Positions 40,801-51,549 of a stretch of 64,000 nt of DNA are shown piece by piece. The position numbers were made by a program, and so were the translations under genes. How positions within the stretch are numbered: position 1 is the stretch's first letter; each line of letters opens with the position of its first letter. The notes below the pieces were generated by a model. That model searched no databases and was not told the origin of the DNA. It saw nothing but the letters and a program-made list of their open reading frames with translations. The stretch is from Piromyces finnis (Eukaryota > Neocallimastigomycota > Neocallimastigomycetes > Neocallimastigales > Neocallimastigaceae), in assembly GCA_002104945.1 (NCBI GenBank), contig MCFH01000044.1, positions 62,001 to 126,000 on the forward strand, given 5' to 3'.

Positions 40801-42855
40801 GTAAGATCATTATTTGAAACTTTTTCAATATTATTCTCGTTATCTAAATTCTCGATTGATTTATCCTTATTATCATTATTATTATCATCATTATCATTAT
40901 CATTATCATTATTTGTAATAGCAGTAGTAATGGTAGTGGTAATAGTAGCATTATTGTCATTATTATTATTACTGCTATCATTTAATTTTAATTTAGTATC
41001 TTTTTTACGAGATTTCGTAATAGAACTTTTTCGTTTTTTCTTTGGTGGATCAGGCCTATAAATAGTATTAAATATATCTTGAGATTTAGTGTAACTATAT
41101 ATTAAGCTGGTCATTCTTCGTTTGCATGAATAACGCTTTTTAGTTTTATCATAGAAATTAGAGATGAATTCAAAATATCTTGAATTTGTTCTTATTTCTG
41201 CTGTATTTCTTTTTGGTTGATGTCTTATTCCTAATTCATCTATAATAGTATTGCTTTCATTTTCATCATTACTTTCTTCATTATTACTTTCATTGCTACT
41301 ATCAATAACAATAACATTCTTTTCAGATGTATCATCATCACTAGTATGTCCACTATTATTCTTTACTTCAGATGAATAATAACTGTTATTATTATTAAAT
41401 TTAGTATTGTAATTATTATCAAAAGATATTTCTTCTTCATCATGATGGTAATAGTCATTTAAAATTCTACGTTTTTCTCTTGGTTGTGATATTATATCAC
41501 TTTCATTTTTTTTATTAGCATCCTCATCATCGCTTATTATTCTCTTTTTATATTTCCTATGTGGTTCGTTTTTATTCTCGTCATCATTACTTTCTTCTTC
41601 TTCACTCCCAATATTATCCTTATAATCTTTATAATTCATGGATAATTTTAAATCATCGCTTTTTTCATAATTAAATTGTTTGTTTTTATTATTTATCGCT
41701 TCTTTATCATATTTCATGAAAACTTGACCATTATCTTTATCCAATGAGAATTTGGATAACTTCTCTTGTTTTGAATCCCCATTATTAATTAAAAGGACTT
41801 CATTTGACGATGACAGTGACGGTGAATAGAAATCGGGAGAATTGGTCAAATCAACTTTTTTTGATACAATATCAATTGAAAAATTGGTTTTACTCGGATT
41901 AATGTCTTTCTGTTCTGCTTCGCGCTCCTTTATCACTTTTTCTCTTTCTTTCTGAATTTGAATATATTTTTCGTAATTAAATGAACTATTTCTTTTAAGC
42001 ATTAATTCAAATATTTCTGAATATGTTATTTTTGGTAATTCTCTTTCTGTAAATTCACATAATAATTTAAATCGTTCTTCCGATGTTACTACATGCGTTT
42101 CAAATATTATATAAATTATATATATATATGTAAAGATAAAATTAAAAATGTAAAATATATTATTAAAAAATTTAAAGGTTAGAATAATTAATGAAAAAAT
42201 AGTTTTATAGTTTTGTTTTATTGCGCCACTAATATTTTAAAAGAAAAATAAAAAAAAAAAAAATTAATTCACTTACAATATTCAGACTTTCCTATTTCCG
42301 GTTCTGGTAATGGGTCACCTAAATGACAATATTCCATTATTTCTTTTCTTTTTGCTGCCCAAAAAATAAAAACTCTTAGATTTTTATAATTATTCCAATT
42401 ATCTTTTAAACTTTTACGAGCTAGCAAATATTTATAACTAGATTTAATAGATGAATCCAAAAAGATTTCAGGACAATGTTGTATGGTATATCCATTAGGA
42501 AATTTATTTCCAACCTTCATATTGTAATTTTTATATACACCTAAAATATAAAGAATTGCAGAAAATCCTTTTTGATATGTATGAATATGATTTCTATAAT
42601 ATTTTAATTTATTTTATTGATAAAGAAAAAATAAAAATAAATAATAAATAAAAAGAAATTTATGAAATGTTAATTTTTTTTTTTTTTTTTTTTTGAATTT
42701 CTATTAATTCTAATTTTAAATAAATGAATAAAATAATATAAATACCTTGTCGGCATTATCTTTTTCCATTCTTCTATAATTTCACTTGTCCAGTACTTAT
42801 TATAAATTAAATTTTCGAAATTTGAATTCATTTGACAAATTTTCTGAGAACTCAT
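37857..42855 (-). CDS. Nuclear-looking protein with 15-residue tandem repeats and SUMO-interacting-like motifs
   Basis: Not recognised. Three exons in transcript order: 42855-42746, 42593-42277, 42088-37857. All joins are in phase and give 1552 residues. The N-terminal about 180 residues look folded (YWTSEIIEEWKKIMPTR, then FIFWAAKRKEIMEYC, then LTSEERFKLLCEFTERELP). A basic conserved-looking block (about 430-500) ends in PPKKKRKSS, an SV40-type nuclear localisation signal. Residues about 605-1115 are about 33 copies of a 15-residue repeat of the form PKASTLEVPSNDTEK. Two acidic-flanked hydrophobic cores, VIVIDSS at about residue 400 and VITIDSSSDEE at about 1468, fit SUMO-interacting motifs. 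The C-terminus is Lys/Arg-rich. A chromatin or SUMO-linked scaffold is plausible but unproven. Exon 2 was placed to keep the frame open across the AG at 42594. Confidence 0.75.
39170..40700 (-). repeat. 45-bp tandem repeat array with 135-bp higher-order units (coding)
   Basis: About 33 variants of a 45-bp unit, each encoding 15 residues. Blocks of three units (135 bp) are themselves duplicated: 39481-39615 and 39616-39750 look identical, and most of the block recurs near 39825-39940. The array lies in the third exon of the 37857-42855 gene. It is open on both strands because the unit is a multiple of three. Confidence 0.95.
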
Positions 42856-43050
42856 TTTGAAATTTTTTCATTAAAAAAATTAATAAAATTTATGGGAGGA
42901 AACTAAATACAATGAAGGAAATAAATAAGTAAATAAAAAAATAAAGAAAAATAAAGAAATTATAAAATTAATTTTTAATTATTTTTTGTATTTTTGTATT
43001 TTTGTTTTTATTTTGTCTTGATTTGTTTCGTTTCTTTTTTGTTTTGTTTT

Positions 43051-43083
<33 letters not shown>

Positions 43084-43599
43084 TTGTTGTTTTTTGAGAC
43101 TACATTTGATTTTGAAATTTAAAATGTTGAGTAATTATACTAATAAACAATAAACAAAAATTTATATGTTTTTTTTTTATAAGTATTATTTAGTTTTTCT
43201 TTTCTTTTTTTCTTAAATTTTGATTTTCTTTTTTTTTACTTAATGGAATTTGCTATTGGATTTTAAACATCATTATTTTTAAATGTAATTAAAACTATAA
43301 ACTTTTATATTTATTTAATTATATTGTATATTGTATTTTACAATTAATTTAAATAAAATTTAATAAGCATATAAACACAAATTTATTAAAATAATAGAAA
43401 TAATAATTTCTATTTCTATATATTAAAATAAAAATTTATATAATATTATTAAAATTTAATAATATATATTATAATATTAAAAGTCGATTATTAAAATATA
43501 AATTTGATATAATCCAATAAATAAAAAATGAATATATTCTAATAATTTTAATTAAAAGAAAGGAAAATTACTATTATACTAGTATATAATAATAATATT
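42856..43599. other. Intergenic region before LINE
   Basis: About 0.75 kb, 5' flank of the repeat-protein gene, with a T run of about 35 at 43048-43082 and no gene. It abuts the 3' end of the LINE copy. Confidence 0.55.
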
Positions 43600-46560
43600 T
43601 GATTTTCAATATGATATATAAACTTGGTGTCAAAATTGGTCAGAAGACAAAAATTACAATTTGTAGTGTCTTCATTCGGGCTTGTTTTATTATTTCTTCA
43701 GTACTAATGTTTATTGTTGCTTTTCTTTAGACCTACTTGATACCGACTATTGATTCCCAATAGTATTAATATTAAATCATCGTTTAAACCAAATTTAGTT
43801 AATCCATTTCAACAAACGGAATAAATTATCAAACTAAATTGCTATCATTAAATTTACTAAATTCCTTTTTATTATAAATTAGCCATTTATTAACCTTCTT
43901 AAGTAATTTTTTAGGTATGGATTGGTATATACTCTTTACTAACGTTATTACTAGAGATAAAATAGAACTAGTGTAAGTAATCTTGTGTACATATTTGATG
44001 TTATTTTAAAAATTTCGAACATTACCTATAAATTTTTTCATTGACTTTAAATGTTAAATAAATGAATAATGGAACAAGACAATTCTAATGATTATTACGA
44101 ATATTATAAAATCTTGAGCATTCGATTAACCAATGTTGAATATTTTATACCACTTTTTGCAACATAATCAGTAATAAGGACAAACAGGATCAGTTATTTT
44201 AGCAATTTAGTAATTTTTGTATCTAGCTTGTATCCGGTTCTTGTTATCAATAGTTAATAGTAACCATTAACATGAAATTCCGCAAGTCCTACAACATAAA
44301 AGTACAGGAAAGAAGACATTTGAGAAGGATATTAAAAAATATTATTAATTAGTCACCTTCTTTCTTCTTTCCTCCGATTTTTTTTTTTAGACTAAAAAGA
44401 GAATACTACTAATGATAAGAATTGTTTTAGTAAGAAAAGCCGCGAAATCCTCTACATATGGAATATTTCTGGATACCAGATTGTCCATCTAATTTGACAT
44501 TAGACTTAAATGTTAAATATAAATTTTTTATGAATTTTAAACTCTTACCTCTAATTCCTAAACAATCATATTTTTTGAAATCAACTTAATACCATTATTA
44601 ATAAGTGATATACCTCGGTAGTTATCACAATCTGTCAAATCTCCCTTCTTAGGATGGGAAATAATACTGGATTCATTCCATGAGCTGGAGAAGTCTCCAT
44701 CCTAAATATAGCTGAATAATTTAAGAATAAAATTTAAATCATGAGCATTATTATCAGAAATAACATTACCAGAATTATTATCTGTGGCAAAATTAGAATC
44801 ATTACTTGAAGGAATTAATATTTTGTAAAATTCAATTAGAATACCATCGGTAGATTTTAATCCTTTTAATAAATTCATCTATATCATAAATCCTTTCTTT
44901 TTTAAATCTTTCAGCTTCTTTTTAATTTTTTGGAGATTAAAAATTTGGTGTGAAATATGAAATGAAGATTTTATAATATTATTTACTGATGTAATACTGA
45001 ACTCGTCTGAAATTGAAAAAACAGTTGAAGTAAACTCTTTGGAAAGTTCATCTGTAGAAACATTAGAATCGTTGAGTCTTGCTGAAAGGATTTAAATTTA
45101 TTATTACTGAGAATAGACTTCTTTTCCTCAATACATTTTAATCTATCCATTTCAGAATTTTCTTAGGAACATTAAAGTCATTAGAAAAATCTTCCATAGG
45201 AATAATTTTACCATTAATAAGGAGTGGCTTATGATCTGATACAGGATAAAAGTCATCTATAAATGATCCTGAGCGAATAAAATCTCTCATCTTCGAATTG
45301 ACAAAAGCATGGTCAATGTCGGAAGATTGATCACCTCGAGTCCAAGAGATAAGAGAACCTTTAAGTAAAAGAACTTCCCAATCTCCTAATTCAATAGTTG
45401 ATAACCAGTTGGATAATTTTACTTTAGACATATTAAAATCACCAACAAGAATCGATGGATGAGATGATGAATGAGTTTGTAACCAAAAGCGAACTTCTAA
45501 TTTTGCATGATCAACATAGATGTTGTGATGCCTATAAGGAATATATAAACATTTCCAATCGAGCATTTGAATCTATTCCAAAGACTAAAAATATAAATAG
45601 AAATTATATACTTTCCAGAGAAGCTTTCAAATGAGGCTTGACACGAATTGTGAAAACATAAATATAAACCTCTCATTCCAGGAACTGTTTCATCAGCTTT
45701 CTTGAAAAAAGTGTCTATAGTTTCGTAAAGTAACACAACAAGGATACTCTGTATTCGATCCAGAACCATTACCAGTTTCTTGAAAATATAAAAATAATGG
45801 TTTGAAAATAGCTGTGAAACAGCTAATACTATCTCTCTTTTCATGATTCCACCCATTAGTGTTCCAACTATGACAAAAAGAAAAGTTATCAGGCTTGTTG
45901 GATGAGGAAGAATCGTTGCTATTATTATTAAAGTTGTCATTAATAATAGATGATGTGCCAGAAGAATTAGTTGAACTATTATTAGATGGCTGTGAAACTG
46001 AAGAACAATCAACTATTAAACTGTTATCAGAGTTGATAGAGCTATTAGAATTAACTGTTGTATGTTGAGGTTGAAATTGTGTTTGTTGTATATCTAGAAT
46101 ATTTTCATGCTGGAAATCTTGTTGAAGATCTTGTTGAAGTTCGGATTGCTGATGAGATTGTTGAACTGACCGTTGAATTGATTGTTAATGTTTATTAGAA
46201 ACCAAAATTTTACGTTTGAGTGTGGAAAAAGTGTATTTGTGATTCCTTCTACTAAGAGCTGAAAAGGAAATTGAAGTAATGGAAAGTTTCTTCTTTAAGA
46301 TGTGTAAGCTTTTAATACAATCTTTCATTGAACCATGAACCTTGACTAAAAAAAAGTGATCATTGAAAGTCTGAAAAGATTTAACATTAATAACTGAATT
46401 AAATTTATCCTTAAGAATAATCTCGAGTTTTTCCCATAGCGTACTAACTGATCATGATCAAATACCACGGATAAAGGAGATAATATTATCTAAGAGGATA
46501 CCATAAGACCGGGTACCACGTCTGATATAATTCTTATCTTTAATATAAAGGACTGCCATG
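43600..46560 (-). mobile_element. Decayed APE-type non-LTR retrotransposon (LINE), copy 1
   Basis: Read on the minus strand, the element runs from an ATG at 46559 to about 43600 through many stops and frameshifts. The order is an ORF1-like or N-terminal region (IKDKNYIRRGTRSYGILL near 46550), a Gln-rich linker (about 46200-46080), the start of an AP-endonuclease domain (SWNTNGW near 45865, QETG near 45780), its remainder in a 142-codon open stretch at 45566-45138 (GDFNM, SDHKPLL), the start of reverse transcriptase (TDGILIEFYK near 44840, NYRGISLI near 44615), and a Cys-rich tail (DPVCPYY near 44200). Most of the RT palm, including the catalytic FADD box, is missing, so an internal deletion lies at about 44350-44540. 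Non-autonomous and inactive. Confidence 0.85.
45138..45566 (-). pseudogene. LINE AP-endonuclease domain fragment
   Basis: The longest open piece of LINE copy 1, 142 codons. It shows ILVGDFNMSK and, after a DIDHAFVN segment, SDHKPLLING, the classic endonuclease/exonuclease/phosphatase motifs of APE-type LINEs. The preceding part of the domain is in other frames upstream to about 45900, so this is a fragment of a broken gene. Confidence 0.8.
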
Positions 46561-47407
46561 ATAATTAATTCTAATTAAAAATATTGAATATGAAATAAAT
46601 ACTAATAAAAATTTTAAATATAATATATATGGGAAAAAATCCGTATCTCTCTTTTTAAAGTACTGGATAGTACGAAAAACTGTTCAATGCTTTAATTAAA
46701 GTTTTGAAATTCAAATTTTAAATTTTCTTTGTAAATTCTAGTTTTAGTTTGTTGTTTGTTGTTAGTAAATTCGATTCGCTTTTTGACACTAAAATTATTT
46801 GACTTTTCTTTTCATTAAAAATAAATTGGTAAAAAATTTTGAATCAAGAATATCGACACCAGAAAAATTGTGAATAGTAAGTTGCTAAAAAACTTAGTAT
46901 TAACTTTACTGAAAACTTTAAATTGGAAATAAATTTATATTCTGTCACTTTGAATTTCTGAATTATAACTGTAATATGTAAACTTTGTTTATTTACTATA
47001 TTAATGCTGTTTGTTGGTTGACTATTGTGTTATGTAGATTCTGATTGTTGGATTTAAATAGTCATTAATATTAATTTATGATGAAGAAAGAATGATAAAA
47101 GGGTGAGAAGCTATCATACCATATTGCAAAGGGTAAAGTATATAAAGATTTAAATAAAGAACATAATAAAATTTCAAAATAAAATTGAAACAAGAGTAAT
47201 ATATATAATAAAAAAAAACTAAGATACTCGATTTTCCAGGATTTAAGCTTTATTACCAATGTGTTAAATAAAAAAGGTAGTTTAATACTTACCATGAAAT
47301 TCCACAATATACCTAAAAATTATACAAATATAAAGATATATAAAATATACAGTATAAAAGATATATAGAATAGAGAAAAAGCAAACAAAAGAAAGATCAA
47401 AATTTTG
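46561..47407. other. Spacer between the two LINE copies
   Basis: About 0.85 kb, perhaps the LINE 5' untranslated region plus the 3' flank of copy 2. A plus-strand run containing CCGTATCTCTC and several ATCGACACC-like GC-richer words occurs at 46635-46870. No coding sequence is supportable. Confidence 0.4.
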
Positions 47408-48330
47408 TCATGGAACAAAATTATGATCTCCATTGGTTGCCCTGGCCCTCCTGGCCTGTCTTACTGTTTCCTCAGCATTGACGCTCTTGGATGTTGCTTC
47501 AAACCTTTTGAACATTAACTATTGCTGGCCAATAGCAAAAGGCATGATTTTAACTAGAAGTTCCGCTGTTATCGTCAAGAATGGTGTTCCTTCGTTAATG
47601 CCAAATTGAATATGATACTTGTAAAGTTCTTTCCATTCCCTTTAATTATAATTGATATTATTAAAACTTCTTCCCCCAAGAAGTAATTTAAATATTTTAT
47701 TTCACACACTAGAATAATCATACACATTAATATTCACCGGATTATTAGAACTATTACTATTATTAACTAAATTACTATCTAAATTAGAATTATTATCTTC
47801 ACTATTGCTGTCATTACTAATATTATTATTTCTACTACTACTATTGTTATTATTACTATTGTTGCTATTACTATTGTACCTATTATTACTACTATTGTTA
47901 CTATTACTATTAATATTATTGCTATCTCTACTGTTATTAACATTTTCAATATTATTAATTGGACTGTTGGAATTACGTTGACTGAAAAAATTTAATAGCT
48001 GGACTATGGAATCATAATGTTTAATACGGATATCTCTAAATGTTGGACAATCTAATAACCAATGCTTAATACTTTGATCTCCACTCTTGCAACATGGACA
48101 GTAGTTAGGACAAACTGGATCAACTCTAGCATTCAACTTGTATCCGCTTATTGCTTTCAATAGCCAGTAGAAACAATAGCTACATGAAAATAAATATCAT
48201 TTAAATCCAATGATGAAAAAATTGGTCATCATATATGCAACACGGACAGACACGAGGGTAGTCAGTGATAACTCTATTACTAGTAACGGCAATTCCCCCG
48301 ACTTAATAATTCTCATTGTTAACATTTTGA
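47408..48330 (-). mobile_element. LINE copy 2, 3' end only
   Basis: The minus strand encodes the LINE C-terminus. There are two Cys/His knuckles, YPRVCPCCIYDDQFFHHW (about 48280) and VCPNYCPCCKSGDQSIKHW (48110-48050), each ahead of the RT tail signature. Then come an Asn/Ser-rich stretch (ORF 48160-47702), EWKELYKYHIQFG, and a terminal NAEETVRQARRARATNG ending at a TGA at 47408. The downstream part keeps one frame interrupted only by TGA, TAA and TAG codons. It is 5'-truncated relative to copy 1 and better preserved in this region. Copy 1 has the homologous but more decayed segment at 43650-44350. Confidence 0.8.
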
Positions 48331-48470
48331 AACTTTTTTATTATTACAATTCATTCTTAAGCAAAAAATAATAACTATAAAAATATATAAAATATAATAA
48401 AAATTGATAGTATTATTATGTAAATGAGAAAAATACAACAATCTTTTTATCATCATTATTAATAAAAAAA

Positions 48471-48540
<70 letters not shown>

Positions 48541-48612
48541 TATATTTACAAGTTTAAAATAAATAATTTATTTTCATTTTCATTTATATAATATTTATAC
48601 TTTTATACTTCT
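48331..48612. other. 3' flank with (ATTT)n
   Basis: Short gap between LINE copy 2 and the 3' end of the hydrolase pseudogene, dominated by the tetranucleotide array below. Confidence 0.6.
48475..48541. repeat. (ATTT)n tetranucleotide microsatellite
   Basis: About 16 perfect ATTT/TTTA copies. Confidence 0.95.
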
Positions 48613-49585
48613 TTATTTTAAATAAGTTTGGCAGAAAGTATCAATTTTATCAAATGGAATAACCTTTAAATTATCATAAAGATCGGTATGAACAGCATCT
48701 GGAATAATTAATAATTGCTTATTATCAGTGAACTTATTGTCTTTTACCATATTACCATAGGCAGTTTTACTAAAGTAGCAAGAGTGATCCTTTTCTCCGT
48801 GAATAATAAAAACTGCATTTCTAATTTCATTACTATAATGAAGAATAGGTTGATTCATAAAGGACATACAACCAATGGTATTCCAACCATTATTGGAATT
48901 TAAAGAACGTTTATGATAACCTCTTTCAGTCTTATAATAAGAATGGTAATCTTTAACAAATTGTGGAACATCAGCTGGAAGTGGATCGACAGCACCACCT
49001 CCTAATTTATATTCACCCTTTTTAAAATCTTCTGTTCTTTGTTGATTAAGATTTTTTCTATTTTCATAATTTGTTGGTTCATTATCTCCTTGATCAAAAT
49101 AGCCATTAGCATTTACTCTTGTCATATCATACATAGTACATGATACTGTAGCCTTTACTCTAGTATCAAGACAAGCAGTATTAAGAGCTAACCATAAATA
49201 TCAAGAATACCAATACGTTCAGGATCAACATTATCTTGAAGAGATAAGAAATCAACAGCTGCTTGGAAATCTTCTGTATTAATATCAGGTGAAGCCATAT
49301 ATCTCGGTTTACCACTAGATTCAACTGTAAATGATGGATCAAAAGCAATAGTCAAATAACCTCTAGAAGCTAATTCTTGAGCATATAAACCACTACATTG
49401 TTCTTTTACAGCACCAAATGGTCCACAAACAGCAATAGCTGGTAATTTTTCTTTAACTTCATTAGGAGTATATATATCAGCAGCTAAAAACAGTATCTAG
49501 TGGTAAAGGTAACTTTTTGGTGGGTAACTTTATCACTCTTTGGGAAAGTTTTATCCCATTCTTGAACTAAAGTTAATGATTCCAT
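48613..49585 (-). pseudogene. Broken bacterial-type alpha/beta hydrolase (YcjY-like)
   Basis: Minus-strand translation from an ATG at 49585 to a stop at 48613 gives, in pieces, a protein like bacterial YcjY/dienelactone-hydrolase-type alpha/beta hydrolases: TFPKSDKVTHQKVTF, then AADIYTP, AVCGPFGAVKEQ, GLYAQELASRGYLTIAFDP, SPDINTEDFQAAVDFL, DPERIGIL, then after a break ALNTACLDTRVKAT, MYDMTRV, FIIHGEKDHS and PDAVHTDLYD. Frame breaks fall near 49485-49500 (after VTFTTRY) and near 49185-49200. The second removes the nucleophile-elbow segment expected between GIL and ALN, so catalysis would be lost even if frames were restored. The C-terminal 173 codons (49134-48613) remain open. Close likeness to bacterial proteins, single-exon structure and presence in a gut fungus suggest horizontal acquisition. 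Assembly indels are an alternative for the breaks. Confidence 0.8.
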
Positions 49586-50841
49586 ATTTATTTTTTTAAA
49601 CTTTAAGTATTTTAAAATATATTATAAAATAAAATAAAGAATATTTTGTTAATTATTATAATTCATTAAAATTTTGGTTTTTAAAATTCTTTATTTAACA
49701 TAATAAATAATAAATACTATAAATTATTAATTAAAAATAATATTATTATAAAACTATATTCACCTTTTCCTTCTTTTTTATTTTATATAATAATAAAAAA
49801 ATGAAAAAAAAAAATTTTTTTTTTTTGAATTTTTCTTATTTATTATATTGTAATTAAAATGTAAATAAATTATTTAATTGAATAATGTTATGAATAATCA
49901 TCAATAAATATATATATATTAAAATATTAGTTAAACTGTAATAGGAATAATATGTTGATAAAAAAATTATCATTATATATAAATTATATCATATTTTATC
50001 ATATGTATAAATATATGAGTAGTCAAGAAAAGTAAAAACAAAAAGAACCAGTATAGCACTAATAAAAACTTTTTTTTATTAGTGCTATAAAATACATGTC
50101 AAGAAAGCATATAAAACGGACCTAAAAGAATTTTTAATTATAACTTTAGATAATACACCATTTGTTACTTATCTAAAAGATACCAAAACCAATTTCCATT
50201 ATTTGAGTTATATTAGAGCATCAATGGAATAAAATCCGATTGCAGCAAGAGTTATTAATATTATTAATAATTAATACCACATCATATTATATTCTTTATA
50301 TATCTATATATATAAAAATATGAAATGTTTATTTATACTTAGATTTTATGCAAGTCAACAATGTAATATCACATTAAATGAATGATTAAAGTATGTGTAG
50401 TGATATTCTTTTAAATTTTATGATTAAATATTTAACTATTCATTAATAAAATTTCTATAAGTTGTAATTACTTAAATTTATTTAAAAGTTATTAATTATT
50501 GTGGCATTTATTTTTTTATTTTTTTTCTAAATTATTTGATTCATACAATTATAAAATATTAATATTATTCATAATATATTAACCATTAAATTTTATAAAC
50601 ATAATAAATAAAATTTATTAAACTTTTTCAATAATAATATAATTTATAATGTTATCTTAATATTTAAAACTATTAAAATGAATTATAATAAATAGCATTT
50701 TATGCTTAACAATTTCCATTGGTTTTATTGGTTTTATACCCGTTTTATATAATAAAAAGGTAGAGTTGATTTTATATTATTTATGCCTAAATATATACAT
50801 TAATAATCATGAATGTTTAATTTAGAATAATATAACAATTA

Positions 50842-50876
<35 letters not shown>

Positions 50877-51549
50877 TAGTTATTAATGTTTTTGGATATA
50901 AAAAATGTTAAGTTACTGCTTTCATTAACGAAAAAATTAAAATTCATATTCATATAATGAGGAAAATTAACAATAGATTTATTTTTATACATTAAGACTC
51001 ATTAAGATTCATTTAATTTTCCAAACTTAAATATATAGACTATCAAAAAAAATTGATTTATTGTAGTATTGTAGTATGGATTTTTTTCCGATACAATGAT
51101 GTATTGAAAATAAATATTTAATACTTTATATAAATAAGGTTTAACACTTATGGACTTATTTAAATAGTAAAATCAATATATGATTCTGCTTCCAATATTA
51201 ATCATAATACTATTTAAATTATATAATCCTTATATTTAAATTTTGAGCGAAAAAATTAGGTTTTTAAAAAATTAGTCATCAATGTAAAATTATCAAAGTT
51301 ATATAATAAATACAATTTTTTTTTCTAATTATTTTATTTTTATTATTTCTTAAATTTTATTCTAATTGGTATTATATTTTTCTTTAATAATATATATATA
51401 TTATTTAGTAATTTTTAATTTTTTTGCTTGAGGTAATTTACTGAATTGGTCTATTAAGAAAAAAAAATAATTATAAAAAATAATATTATTATATTATTAA
51501 CCTAATTTTGATTTAAAAATATATATTACATTTTATTTATTTCCAAATA
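49586..51549. other. Intergenic region with perfect hairpin and possible coding relic
   Basis: About 2 kb. A perfect 17-bp inverted repeat sits at 50052-50089, followed within 50 bp by a short ORF relic at about 50130-50280. The rest is AT-rich, with an A run at 50848-50876. No intact gene. Confidence 0.55.
50052..50089. repeat. Perfect 17-bp inverted repeat, 4-nt loop
   Basis: TATAGCACTAATAAAAA (50052-50068), loop CTTT, then its exact reverse complement (50073-50089). The stem includes AGCAC/GTGCT and so is not purely AT. It would form a stable hairpin in DNA or RNA on either strand. Confidence 0.85.

Noticed and set aside
39109-41061. 650-codon plus-strand ORF over the 45-bp repeat array
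   Set aside because: It mirrors a stop-free repeat whose unit is a multiple of three. The minus-strand frame extends through spliced, compositionally normal exons, while the plus frame is confined to the repeat and its edges.
45497-46012. 171-codon hydrophobic ORF as a membrane protein
   Set aside because: It overlaps the LINE endonuclease N-terminus, whose motifs (SWNTNGW, QETG) are in another frame. This frame is a shadow.
47071-47307. 78-codon minus-strand ORF between LINE copies
   Set aside because: Phe/Leu/Tyr-rich chance ORF in the 3' flank of LINE copy 2, not matching LINE domains.
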